From DASRAJ01 sp039920305 (GTDB taxonomy: Bacteria > Bacteroidota > Bacteroidia > Chitinophagales > UBA10324): DNA of 13,470 nucleotides. Both the position numbers and the translations under genes were made by a program. Below are positions 1 through 7,840 of this stretch, in pieces. Under the pieces are notes generated by a model. It was not told the origin of the DNA. It worked only from the letters and a program-made list of their open reading frames with translations, and ran no database searches. Position 1 is the first letter of the stretch; each line of letters begins with the position of its first letter. Location of the stretch: the NCBI GenBank assembly GCA_039920305.1, contig JBDSEA010000057.1:1-13470 (forward strand), in the 5' to 3' direction.

Positions 1-1
1 C

Positions 2-430
2 CTACAGCGCGCGCATGCGGTTATTCTTCGGGTTGTGTTCTAATTCTGCAAGACCAAGTTTTTCTAATAATGGAGGCAGGTACATCCCCAATCTTCCGCG
101 AAAGCCTTTTTTCAATCCATACCAGCCACCCACAGGGTTTTTTGTGGAGCGTCCCCACGCCTCAACCGTTCCTTCTTTTGCTTCCTTCTGTTCATCAGCG
201 CTGCCGAGCACCATCCAGTCACCATGCTTTTTGAGCATCGAGTGAAGATCGCTGATTGCGCGCGCGTCATAATACAAGACAGTTTTGCCTACGGTGCAGA
301 CAATAATTTCCTTTGTGTCTTTTACATCCTTATACATCTCATATTCAGAAGTGCCGGGAGGAGTTTTTAGTTTCCACGGGTTTTCTTTGGTACCTCCGCT
401 GGATGCAGGAAAAACTTTTTCCTTTGCCAT
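2..430 (-). CDS. Small conserved protein of unknown function (DUF6855-like)
   Basis: A complete 142-residue soluble protein with no signal peptide or membrane segment; ATG start and TAG stop both lie inside the window. It carries the blocks KTPPGTSEYEMYKD (about residues 22-35), VGKTVLYYDARAISDLHSML (47-66), HGDWMVLGSADEQK (69-82), EGTVEAWGRS (86-95), NPVGGWYGLKKGFRGRLGMY (98-117) and a C-terminal EHNPKNNRMRAL. I recognise these from a compact family widespread in Actinobacteria and Bacteroidota, which I recall as DUF6855 (label from memory). No reaction is known to me, and I see no obvious catalytic motif. It lies 88 nt downstream of the cyclase gene on the same strand, so it may be cotranscribed. 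I see no convincing promoter or Shine-Dalgarno sequence of its own. Family call fairly secure, function unknown. Confidence 0.85.
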   Translation of the reverse strand: MAKEKVFPASSGGTKENPWKLKTPPGTSEYEMYKDVKDTKEIIVCTVGKTVLYYDARAISDLHSMLKKHGDWMVLGSADEQKEAKEGTVEAWGRSTKNPVGGWYGLKKGFRGRLGMYLPPLLEKLGLAELEHNPKNNRMRAL

Positions 431-518
431 ATATAAGCTTGAAGTATGATGTTATTGCAGCTCGTTAAGAGAATGCACCGACCCACGCGCATTTTAATGG
501 TATATAATTGCTTAAGCA

Positions 519-2831
519 TTATTCTCCTACGAGTTTTTTGTATCCGGGATTATTGTGCAGGAAGCGGTAATCAGGTTTCAATCTGTAGAGAAAAACAGAC
601 CCTTCTTGTCTTAATGGTAATTCAAGCAGCTTCTTCATTAATTCAAGAGTCTCGTCCTCCTTGTACATCAGCATATTTATTTTCAACTCCTCCTCAGTTA
701 TGCCAATCTCACCGAATTTTTCATCTCTCGCAGGAAACAGACTTTCAAATATCTGCAAGTTTTCCCTGCAGGGAGCTTCCATTTTTAAAATCGCATAACA
801 TTCAGCAAGTGAACTGAACACCAGAAAATTCCCTGGTTGTTTTTTCTTCACAACATTCAGGAAGTTGATGGCAATGCGGCTATATTTTTTTGCATCTGCA
901 GAATCATCCTTTAGCCTGGCATAGTAAGCTCTGAGTTCGCTGTAGCAATTGTAATCATTTTCGTAAATAGTGTCCTTCTTTGTTTCAGGACGATCGAGCA
1001 TGGCAGCAGAATCAATTTTTCCTTCTATCAGGTATAGCCATTGAAACCAGGAATCGCGGCTGCTTTTATTTTTCTTAAATGAGAATGCACGCAGGGCCGC
1101 TTCTGCTTTTGCCAGATTCCCTTCAAGAATTAAAGGATACTTGATTTTAGCTTCCGCTGTAATTTTTTCGTTGTCTTCTCTGCAAACCTGGAGTGAATGC
1201 TCATAAGTTTTTCTGGCATTTGCGGAATCGCGTTGAAATTTGTAAATGACTTGCAACTCACGCCAGTTTATGCAACTCTTCGGGTCAAGCACGATTGCTC
1301 TTTTGTAAGCAATAATTGCACTATCAAGCTGGAACAGTCTTTTGTAACAAATTCCAAGATAAAAATTCGCCTTTGCATCATTCGGAAATGTGGCAATATA
1401 AGGGAGCAGAAATTCCTTTGCTCCATCAAAATCTTTAAAGACAACCCGCTTATATGTTGCATGAACCTCTGCCGTTCTTGGATCATCAGGAGCAATTTCA
1501 TTCAGGTGCTGTACCAGTGAATCAATTCTATTCAGTGATGCATTTTGTCCAATATTAATTGTGCCACGATAAATAAGAAGGTCTAAATCAATTTGCCGTT
1601 GATAGGCATCAACGAAATTCGGGTCAAGCTGAATGGCTTTGTCCAGAAGCTGAGTGGCTTTTTGATACGCATCGTGTGAAGGAACCTCAAAGGAGTTGAT
1701 GATGTTCTGAGCTTCCATATAATAATCATAAGCAAGAGCATTGGTGGTGGGAACCTCCTGAAGATTGTTCTTGTCTGAAGCGGAGAGCTTTGCTCCTAAT
1801 TGCTGAACCACTTTTTGTGCAACCTCAGATTGAAGCTCAAAGAGGTTTCTATTGCTGCGCAGGTATTTCTCAGACCATAGTTGCTGGTTATTTTTGCAAT
1901 TGACCAGTTGCACTCTCACTACGATTTGGCTATCCTGCCTTTGAACGCTGCCCGTAAGCAAAGCGCCTACACCAAGCTCTCCACCAATCACACTGGGCGC
2001 CTTTTGCGAGTTAGCGTATCCAGCGCTCGAAGCGCGCGCAATTACTTTAAGCACCGCAACTTTGGAAAGCCGGGTTCTTATCTCCTCTGCCAGACCTGAC
2101 GATAGAAATTCGCTGGTATCTCCCTTGTCAATTTTTTCAAATGGCAATACGGCGATAGAATTGATATCAGCATTCGCATTGCCGACGAAAAAATATTTAC
2201 CAAGCAAGAATATTGCAATTGCAATCACCAGCAAGGAAGACAGAATTATCCGGAGATTTTTTTTCCTGTCTTGTGCCGGAGATACAAACTGTTTTCCTTT
2301 TCCTTCCAGCAGTTCCCGTTTCGGAACTACCAGTCCCGCATTGCTGATAGCGAACAATTCTACCGGCACTGCTACATTTTTCAACTCAAACTTTCCGAGT
2401 GAAATAGTTTGAATGTCTTTTTGATTTTTGATATCTTCATGAACTCTTCCGGAGATAAACACCGCTCTCGCAACACCAAATGATTCAATACGTGATGCTA
2501 CATTTACACCATCGCCATGAACATCAGCTTCCTCAAACATCACGTCACCCGTATGAATGCCGATACGCAGCGGAACCTGGGGGTCAAGCTGCATCTTCTT
2601 CTGAATTTCAATCGCAGCATGAACTGCTTCAATGGAACTGGTGAAAATGCAGAGCGCACCGTCACCGCTAAATTTCAAAATGCGCCCGTAATGAGCAGCT
2701 ACTTGTTCCTCTAAGCTCTGCTTTAGCTTATCACGAAGAATATTTGCATGCTTTTCATCGTCGTGCATCAATGCAGTATAGCCCTGAATGTCGGCGAAGA
2801 GTATTGCTGCGAGCTGGCGGATACCGGGCAA
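519..2831 (-). CDS. Membrane-anchored class III adenylyl cyclase with TolB/FlgO-like and TPR domains
   Basis: A predicted one-pass membrane protein of 770 residues that would make cAMP from ATP in the cytoplasm. Residues 1-165 form a class III cyclase catalytic domain. By spacing against the mycobacterial Rv1625c cyclase, all six key residues are present: metal ligands D14 (FADIQGYT) and D57 (KFSGDGAL), ATP-selecting K53 and D103, and transition-state N110 and R114 (HGDGVNVASRIE). A membrane helix follows at about 195-213. Residues 224-350 begin with SIAVLPF, the signature of the TolB/FlgO-like domain common in such fusions. The rest, about 365-770, is TPR-like; the clearest repeat lies around ANFYLGICYKRLFQLDSA. 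The start is TTG: the upstream frame has no ATG before a stop, and MPGIRQLAAILFADI matches how relatives begin. A TACATTTA box at 2850-2857 (minus strand) could be its -7 element. The domain order suggests sensing or protein binding on the far side of the membrane; the ligand is unknown. Confidence 0.88.
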   Translation of the reverse strand: MPGIRQLAAILFADIQGYTALMHDDEKHANILRDKLKQSLEEQVAAHYGRILKFSGDGALCIFTSSIEAVHAAIEIQKKMQLDPQVPLRIGIHTGDVMFEEADVHGDGVNVASRIESFGVARAVFISGRVHEDIKNQKDIQTISLGKFELKNVAVPVELFAISNAGLVVPKRELLEGKGKQFVSPAQDRKKNLRIILSSLLVIAIAIFLLGKYFFVGNANADINSIAVLPFEKIDKGDTSEFLSSGLAEEIRTRLSKVAVLKVIARASSAGYANSQKAPSVIGGELGVGALLTGSVQRQDSQIVVRVQLVNCKNNQQLWSEKYLRSNRNLFELQSEVAQKVVQQLGAKLSASDKNNLQEVPTTNALAYDYYMEAQNIINSFEVPSHDAYQKATQLLDKAIQLDPNFVDAYQRQIDLDLLIYRGTINIGQNASLNRIDSLVQHLNEIAPDDPRTAEVHATYKRVVFKDFDGAKEFLLPYIATFPNDAKANFYLGICYKRLFQLDSAIIAYKRAIVLDPKSCINWRELQVIYKFQRDSANARKTYEHSLQVCREDNEKITAEAKIKYPLILEGNLAKAEAALRAFSFKKNKSSRDSWFQWLYLIEGKIDSAAMLDRPETKKDTIYENDYNCYSELRAYYARLKDDSADAKKYSRIAINFLNVVKKKQPGNFLVFSSLAECYAILKMEAPCRENLQIFESLFPARDEKFGEIGITEEELKINMLMYKEDETLELMKKLLELPLRQEGSVFLYRLKPDYRFLHNNPGYKKLVGE

Positions 2832-2867
2832 TGCATTTGTGATTTGTGTTAAATGTAAAAAATCAAA

Positions 2868-3090
2868 TCATTTGTTTCGCATATCTTCTTACCAGAAGAT
2901 AAAAGTTCGGTTCTTGATCCTGCCCCCAAATAAGCGTTCCGGCTTCGCAGCTTACTAAATTATCCTCAGTTTACAGAGTCATGTAAAAATGCTGAAAGCG
3001 GTGTGTCCGCTCTGTGCACTTACATTATTCAATTCAATAAAATGAATTCTTCGAGGGATAACCCCTAACCCCCATTTTGCAATTAACGCC
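2868..3090 (+). repeat. Decayed duplicate of the DEAD-box helicase leader and first codons
   Basis: This stretch aligns collinearly with 10455-10677, the leader and start of the helicase gene. Shared blocks are the first 21 bases (20 identical), a tcctgcccc block, gcttcgcag, tttacagagt, aatgctgaaag, a ttatt..attca block, atgaattc, ttcga..gg, and cccattttgc. Overall identity looks like roughly 65-70 percent by eye. The copy of the helicase start at 3042 is out of frame within a few codons, and similarity stops after about the fourteenth codon, so no helicase is made here. The copy also keeps TATCTTCT (2882-2889), equivalent to the likely -7 box at 10469. It is a promoter-plus-leader remnant or an independent copy of a regulatory leader. 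It lies upstream of the metallo-hydrolase gene in the same orientation, so it could still influence that gene. Confidence 0.8.
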
Positions 3091-3314
3091 GTGTGCAATT
3101 ACTTTCCTTCAAAGTGGAGATAATAGGTTAGCCGCGCGAAGGTTTCCCGCAGTATAAATGCGGGTAAATTCCGTGAAAATTCTTTTTGCTTTGTGAATGT
3201 TACGATGATGATGAGGGTTATCTCCCTTCACTTATAGAGATTAGTTGCTTCCTTGTTCATCCCTGAAATGATGGTGATGTTCGGCTAAGTTGCATAGATT
3301 GACAGGGGTGCATT
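3091..3314. other. Non-coding spacer with one clear hairpin
   Basis: I see no gene here. The clearest structure is a perfect 6-bp stem, CCCGCA/TGCGGG (3146-3151 with 3159-3164), around a 7-nt loop. It can be extended by GGTTT pairing with a downstream AAATTCC through a small bulge. No T-run follows directly, so it is not a typical intrinsic terminator; a T-rich stretch comes about 20 nt later. A short GATGAT repeat sits near 3204-3213. The spacer separates the decayed helicase leader from the metallo-hydrolase promoter region. Confidence 0.4.
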
Positions 3315-3322
3315 TACTTTCG
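3315..3322 (+). promoter_or_regulatory. Candidate -7 box for the metallo-hydrolase gene
   Basis: TACTTTCG, followed by CAC, differs at one base from the Bacteroidota TAnnTTTG -7 element. It lies 20 nt before the chosen ATG at 3343, which would give a leader of roughly 10-15 nt. A TTG at 3290-3292 is a possible -33 element, though the 22-nt gap is slightly long. The position favours the ATG over the TTG one codon upstream only weakly. Sequence inference only. Confidence 0.45.
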
Positions 3323-3342
3323 CACATGTAAAAGTTTGTTTG

Positions 3343-4389
3343 ATGCTTGAAGCATTACTGACCGTTCCGGGAATCATTTTGGTGTTTATCATAGCAAATA
3401 TTGTGGTTGGATACTTCCTCTCTGCCCCTAAATATTCGGGACCAGTTACTGATCATTTTGAAGGAAAGCGTTTTATTAATCCCGGCAATGCAAGAGCGAA
3501 GGGATTTCTTTCCGTATTCAGATGGGTCTTTACCCGGCAGCCTGCAAAATGGGTTTTTATGAATGTACCCTTTGGAGAAAAACCAATTGAGAGAATTGAA
3601 AATGGTTTGCGAATCACGTGGATTAACCACTCTACATTCCTGATCCAGGTTGACGGCCTGAACATCATCACTGATCCAATATGGTCAGAGCGTGCAAGCC
3701 CTTTCAGCTGGGCCGGACCAAAAAGATTCCGGCCGCCCGGAATAAGGTTTGATGACCTTCCTCAAATTGATATCGTGCTATTGAGTCACAATCATTATGA
3801 TCATCTTCATATCGAAACGCTTCAAAAGCTTGATGAAAAATTCCATGCTGAAATTTTTACCTCTCTTGGCGTGAAAGCATTTCTTAAGGAGAAAAAAATT
3901 GATGCTGAAATAATTGAGATGGATTGGTGGAATGAGCAAGAGCTAAGTGATCGTTTGAAGTTAACATCCGTGCCTGCTCAGCATTTTTCCGGCAGAGGCA
4001 TGTTTGACCGTGATGCAACATTGTGGTCCGGATTTGTAATCGGAAGAGAACAAGGCAACATTTATTTTGCTGCTGACACTGGTTACAATGATTCAACATT
4101 CAAGGAGATTGGAAACCGCCTTTCACCGGTCAGTCTTGCCATCATTCCAATTGGTGCTTACAAGCCTCGTTGGTTTATGTCACCCATTCACACGTCTCCC
4201 GAAGAGTCAGTGAAGATTCACCTCGATGTGAAATCACAGAAAAGTATCGCATCACACTTCGGTACTTTTCCTCTTGGTGATGAAGGAAGAGATGAAGCGA
4301 TAAATGAGTTAAGCGCTGCCATTAAGAAATTCAAATTATCACCTGGCGAATTTGTTGCCATTGACGAAGGAACTGCATTTCAATTTTAA
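3343..4389 (+). CDS. Membrane-anchored metallo-beta-lactamase-fold hydrolase, NAPE-PLD-like
   Basis: A 348-residue zinc hydrolase. Residues about 5-27 form an N-terminal membrane helix. The catalytic domain begins near residue 88, and SHNHYDHL (148-155) supplies zinc ligands H149, H151, D153 and H154. H214 (AQHFSGRG), D245 (AADTGYN) and H305 (ASHFGTFPLGDE) complete a dinuclear site. The blocks WINHSTFLIQVDG, GPKRFRPPGI, GAYKPRWFMSPIHTSPEESV and HFGTFPLGDE are those of the family containing mammalian N-acyl-phosphatidylethanolamine phospholipase D, which cleaves a phosphodiester in modified phospholipids. A membrane lipid substrate is therefore plausible but unproven for bacterial members; the distant relative UlaG is a lactonase. 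ATG at 3343 is chosen; a TTG lies immediately upstream. The gene stands alone, and its stop overlaps the stop of the convergent TPR lipoprotein gene. All zinc ligands are intact. Confidence 0.88.
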   Translation: MLEALLTVPGIILVFIIANIVVGYFLSAPKYSGPVTDHFEGKRFINPGNARAKGFLSVFRWVFTRQPAKWVFMNVPFGEKPIERIENGLRITWINHSTFLIQVDGLNIITDPIWSERASPFSWAGPKRFRPPGIRFDDLPQIDIVLLSHNHYDHLHIETLQKLDEKFHAEIFTSLGVKAFLKEKKIDAEIIEMDWWNEQELSDRLKLTSVPAQHFSGRGMFDRDATLWSGFVIGREQGNIYFAADTGYNDSTFKEIGNRLSPVSLAIIPIGAYKPRWFMSPIHTSPEESVKIHLDVKSQKSIASHFGTFPLGDEGRDEAINELSAAIKKFKLSPGEFVAIDEGTAFQF

Positions 4390-6008
4390 CTTTTCTTCAT
4401 TTCCAATCCATTCGTGGCAATCTCATTCAATATTTTTTGCACCTGCACCGCAGTTTCATGATCTCCGGCTTTTTCAGCAGCTTTCATTTTTCCTTTTAAT
4501 GAAAGAACACGATGGGGCGCCGCTATAAGTACCAGGTTGAATTGTTCCAGCGCCTCTTTCGGTTTATTGATTTCAAGCAACCACTCTCCATATAATTCAT
4601 TTGAGGACTTTACAATTACCGGGGGACCGTACGAATAGCTGATGCTGTTCTCCAGCAATGTGGCTTGCTTAAAATAATTTTCTGTTTCAGTTGTGTCTTT
4701 GTCGATCCAGGAATGCAAGGCGCGAAGCTCCGATTCCATTACTTCTGCCTGCTGCACATCGAGCAGGCTGGCCTTATTACTATTCATACTCATGCAACAT
4801 GCTGCTGGCGTAGCTGAAGCTTTTTGAGCATCAATTAATCTTTCTCTACTGAGCTTAAGAACGATTTCAGAGAGAGCGGGGCCATCCTTTTTGTAATATG
4901 CCTTCATCCCATCAACAAAATAATTCATAGCACGCGTTGCAAGGTTGATGTCAGTCAAATCAATACTGATGTTTAAAGCATCAGAGTTCCAGTCGCCTGT
5001 TTCAACAAGATATGTCGTCTTCATAAATACCAGATGCTCTCTTGCCCGAATGGATGGAAGCGTGTCGCAATACACTTTCATCTCATCCAGCAATTCTTTT
5101 GCTTTCTCTTTTCTGTCCTGCTGGAGATAACCATATTGCAACCATTGGAAATAATGATAGCCGAGCGCATCATTTGTTAGTTTCTTGTTTTCTTTTCTTG
5201 CCACTGCTGCCGCCCAGGATGCCTCATTGGATGAAACCACTTTGTCCCACATTCCAAGAGCGAGATAAATGTGAGACGGCATGTGCAATGCATGACCAGC
5301 CGCAGGCGCCACTACAGCATACTTATCTGCGGCATCCATTGCGAGTAATGCATGCCCGGGATCATCGTATGAGTGTATAAGGTAATGCAGCGCACCCGGA
5401 TGATTGGGATTTCGTGAAAGAACTTCCTTAGCAATTTCTGCGGCATGCCCATATACTGCATCATCTCTTCCAACCGACACCGAACCAAGAAGGGCAACAG
5501 AATAAAACGCAGCAACTTCATTGTTACCCGTATATTTCTTGTACATCGCTCCCAGATATGCAGCATAAGCGCTATCACGCTGTGATTTGGCACCCTTTCC
5601 ATACAATTGATCTATTGCTGCAAGAAAATCTTTTTCCAGATCTGAAGCTGCTTTAGAGCGCCTTTCTTCGGGTGATTTCCCCAGTTTATCTAGGGCTGCA
5701 TTTCCTTTTTCATAGTCCTGGAAGCGCCAGAGCGGATGATTGTACGTCATTGCTTCTCCCCAGTATGCCATCACGCAGGTTGAATCCAGCTCTTCAGCCT
5801 TCACAAAATTTTCCGCCGCATCCACATATTCGAAACTGTAAAGCAGCAACAATCCTTTTTGAAAAAATGGCTGTGCTTCTTTGCTGGCGTGAACAGAAAA
5901 ATCTATTTCACCAAGCTGATCATCTGAATTTTTATTTGAGTCATAACAACCATTGATGAGCAGAAAGGAAAAAAGGACGCCAGCAACTGAGATTAATCCT
6001 GTTTTCAT
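4386..6008 (-). CDS. TPR-containing lipoprotein with a conserved histidine-rich core
   Basis: The ATG at 6008 gives 540 residues and puts a signal peptide at the N-terminus: MKTG, a hydrophobic run, then LLING ahead of Cys21, with charged and polar residues after. The lipobox is slightly atypical (Asn at -2), but an envelope lipoprotein is likely. The frame is open 46 codons further upstream, but that extension would bury the signal peptide. The mature part is helical and TPR-like, starting at KEAQPFFQKGLLLLYSFEYVDAAENFVKA with the repeats split here by AYWGEAMTYNHPLW (81-94). Residues about 203-257 carry clustered histidines: HPGALHYLIHSYDDPGH and AGHALHMPSHIYLALGMW. I recognise this combination from a broad family of secreted TPR proteins in Bacteroidota, Acidobacteria and Proteobacteria. 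No activity is known to me. The histidines could bind a metal, but that is inference. Its stop shares TTAA with the facing metallo-hydrolase gene. Confidence 0.8.
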   Translation of the reverse strand: MKTGLISVAGVLFSFLLINGCYDSNKNSDDQLGEIDFSVHASKEAQPFFQKGLLLLYSFEYVDAAENFVKAEELDSTCVMAYWGEAMTYNHPLWRFQDYEKGNAALDKLGKSPEERRSKAASDLEKDFLAAIDQLYGKGAKSQRDSAYAAYLGAMYKKYTGNNEVAAFYSVALLGSVSVGRDDAVYGHAAEIAKEVLSRNPNHPGALHYLIHSYDDPGHALLAMDAADKYAVVAPAAGHALHMPSHIYLALGMWDKVVSSNEASWAAAVARKENKKLTNDALGYHYFQWLQYGYLQQDRKEKAKELLDEMKVYCDTLPSIRAREHLVFMKTTYLVETGDWNSDALNISIDLTDINLATRAMNYFVDGMKAYYKKDGPALSEIVLKLSRERLIDAQKASATPAACCMSMNSNKASLLDVQQAEVMESELRALHSWIDKDTTETENYFKQATLLENSISYSYGPPVIVKSSNELYGEWLLEINKPKEALEQFNLVLIAAPHRVLSLKGKMKAAEKAGDHETAVQVQKILNEIATNGLEMKKS

Positions 6009-6352
6009 ACCTGTAGATTTAAGCGTGTTCTGAATTTCTAAAGGGCAGAAAAAATACTTAATTATTTCCTTATTAATGGAATAGAATTGAATTGAATTTC
6101 CGGGTTTCTGCTCATTGTGATCGTAATGGCGGATAAACAAAATCAAGTTGCAGAATGTCCGATCGGTTCAATAACCGGCAGCGACCATCAACACTAAATC
6201 AAGAGGGCGGCTTTATGTTGCTCCGGCAGATTCCTTGGGATTACAGAAATAAAAAAAGTTGATGGCAAAACAAGCTACAAACTGTTTGTTTTACTGCACT
6301 GAATGCTATAAACCGCTCAAAAACTTGTATGCCTTTGAATTACCTGTTTGAT
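6009..6352. other. Intergenic region between divergent genes
   Basis: About 340 nt separate the divergent TPR lipoprotein and repeat-protein genes, so both promoters should be here. On the minus strand a T-rich TATTTTTT stretch about 40 nt before the lipoprotein ATG is the only -7-like candidate I see. I found no operator-like inverted repeat, small gene or RNA. Confidence 0.5.
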
Positions 6353-6360
6353 TATATTTG
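6353..6360 (+). promoter_or_regulatory. Candidate -7 box of the secreted repeat protein
   Basis: TATATTTG matches the Bacteroidota TAnnTTTG -7 element exactly. TTTG at 6334-6337 could be the -33 element, but the 15-nt gap is shorter than the usual 19 or so. Transcription would begin near 6366, about 24 nt before the ATG at 6390, so an apparent upstream TTG start at 6348 could not be used. Confidence 0.5.
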
Positions 6361-6389
6361 TTATCATTTCACCTAAAAACCCATACAAT

Positions 6390-6686
6390 ATGAAAACAAA
6401 AATTTACTTTCTGTTAATGCTGGCAGCAGGATTATCAGTAAGCATAGCCAACACCTATGCTGTTGCTCATGTAGAGCTTACCACTAATTCCGTACCTGCC
6501 GCAGATGTTAATCAGGGTACTGTCAACCATATTGTGTATGCTGTAAAGATGAAGGTAACGGATCAGGATGTTACTGTGAATAATATAAAGTTCACTTTTA
6601 GCGGCACTCACGATAACAATGACCTTACTACGACATCTGTATATTTCAACGCCACTGCAGCAGACCTCAATGGCGCCTCTTTTTAA
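6390..6686 (+). pseudogene. N-terminal fragment of frameshifted T9SS-secreted repeat protein
   Basis: As written, this frame encodes 98 residues. They comprise a signal peptide (MKTKIYFLLMLAAG... with likely cleavage after NTYA, about residue 24) and the first half of a 153-residue repeat, stopping at TAA (6684-6686) right after NGASF. The stop results from a T-run of five bases at 6680-6684; the same run has six bases in the second (7138-7143) and third (7597-7602) repeats. Adding one T restores the reading NGASFLNSTSATF seen in repeat 2 and joins this frame to the 450-residue frame ending at 8134, giving an intended protein of about 581 residues. The ATG at 6390 is chosen because it starts the signal peptide and lies just after the likely promoter. 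Assembly error, recent mutation and slippage are all possible causes. Confidence 0.82.
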
Positions 6687-7840
6687 ATTCTACCTCTGCA
6701 ACCTTTGCCGCACCCCATACCTATTCCCTGTCAATTAACAGAACCATTGCTGCGGGTAATCATGGCTATTTTATTATTACCGTGACGATCAGCAATACAG
6801 GTACTGACAACCATACGGTGCAAATAAACGGGGATACAAATCCTGTGATTTTCGGATTTACCACTTCACCAGTTCTAGATGACCTTCAATCTAATAAAGG
6901 CAAGGCTCAGAAAATACAGGCTGCCGACGTAACACTGACTTCAACATCCGTACCTGCTGCTGACGTTAACCAGGGCACCACCAATGTGATCGTATATGGA
7001 GTTAAAATGGCTGTGGTGACAGAGCCCGTTACCGCGAATAATATCACTTTTACCTTTACAGGTACTCACGATAACAATGACCTTACTACGGCATCCGTAT
7101 ATTTCAACGCCACTGCAGCAGACCTCAACGGCGCGTCTTTTTTAAATTCTACCTCTGCGACCTTTGCTGCCCCGCATACCTATTCACTGTCAATTAACAG
7201 GACCATTGCTGCGGGTGATCATGGCTTTTTTATTATTACCGTAACGATCAGCAATACAGGCACTGACAACCATACGGTGCAAATCAACGGTGGTACGGAT
7301 CCTGTGATTTTCGGGTTTACCACCGCACCCAATATTGACGACCAGCAGACCAATAAAGGCAAGGCTCAGAAAATACAGGCTGCCGATGTAACACTGACTT
7401 CAACATCCATCTCCGCAGGTAATATTTTGCAGGGAAGCTCAAACAATATTGTATATGCAGTAAAAATGGAGGTAGTAACTGAGCCGGTAACTGCAAATAA
7501 TATCACCTTCACCCTAAGTGGCTCACATGATAATAATGACCTTACCACAGCATCTGTATATTTCAACGCCAGTGCACCAGACCTCAATGGCGCCTCTTTT
7601 TTGAATTCTATCTCTGCGACCTTTGCTGCCCCGCATACCTATTCATTAAGTATAAACCGCACTATTTCTGCCGGCGATAAGGGTTATTTTGTAATTACAG
7701 TATGCGTAAATGCGACTGCTACAATAGATAAAACGGTAACCATCAATGGAACAAATGATCCGGTGATATTTGCTTTTACTACCGCGCCCAATGTTGTGGA
7801 TAACCAAAGCAACAAGGCAGGAAAACAAACAATTAAAGCT
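6471..7840 (+). repeat. Three tandem 459-bp coding repeats
   Basis: Repeat 1 runs 6471-6928 (458 bp, short by the missing T), repeat 2 runs 6929-7387 (459 bp), and repeat 3 runs from 7388 to about 7840. Each encodes about 153 residues with landmarks VTLTSTS, ADVNQGTTN (altered to GNILQGSSN in repeat 3), IVYxVKM, TEPVTANNITFT, HDNNDLTTASVYFNA, LNGASFLNS, APHTYSLSINRTI, and DPVIFGFTTAPN. Repeats 1 and 2 are roughly 90 percent identical in DNA over their second halves, while repeat 3 diverges, notably in its last third. The pattern points to fairly recent duplication or gene conversion between units 1 and 2. Confidence 0.88.

Noticed and set aside
509..518. 10-bp palindrome TGCTTAAGCA
   Set aside because: Too short for a terminator, with no T-run; similar GCTTAAG strings occur elsewhere by chance (12659, 12718).
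446..817. Plus-strand open frame of 123 codons
   Set aside because: It is antisense to the cyclase gene for most of its length, has no family motifs and reads as a shadow frame. The same applies to the other frames opposite the helicase, TPR lipoprotein and repeat-protein genes.
5638..5643. AGATCT site as evidence of the restriction target
   Set aside because: A single occurrence of a 6-mer in 13 kb is close to chance, and GGATCC also occurs (about 7297 and 11430), so site presence says nothing about specificity.
4386..6146. Longer start for the TPR lipoprotein at 6146
   Set aside because: The extra 46 residues would precede a clear lipoprotein signal peptide starting at 6008.
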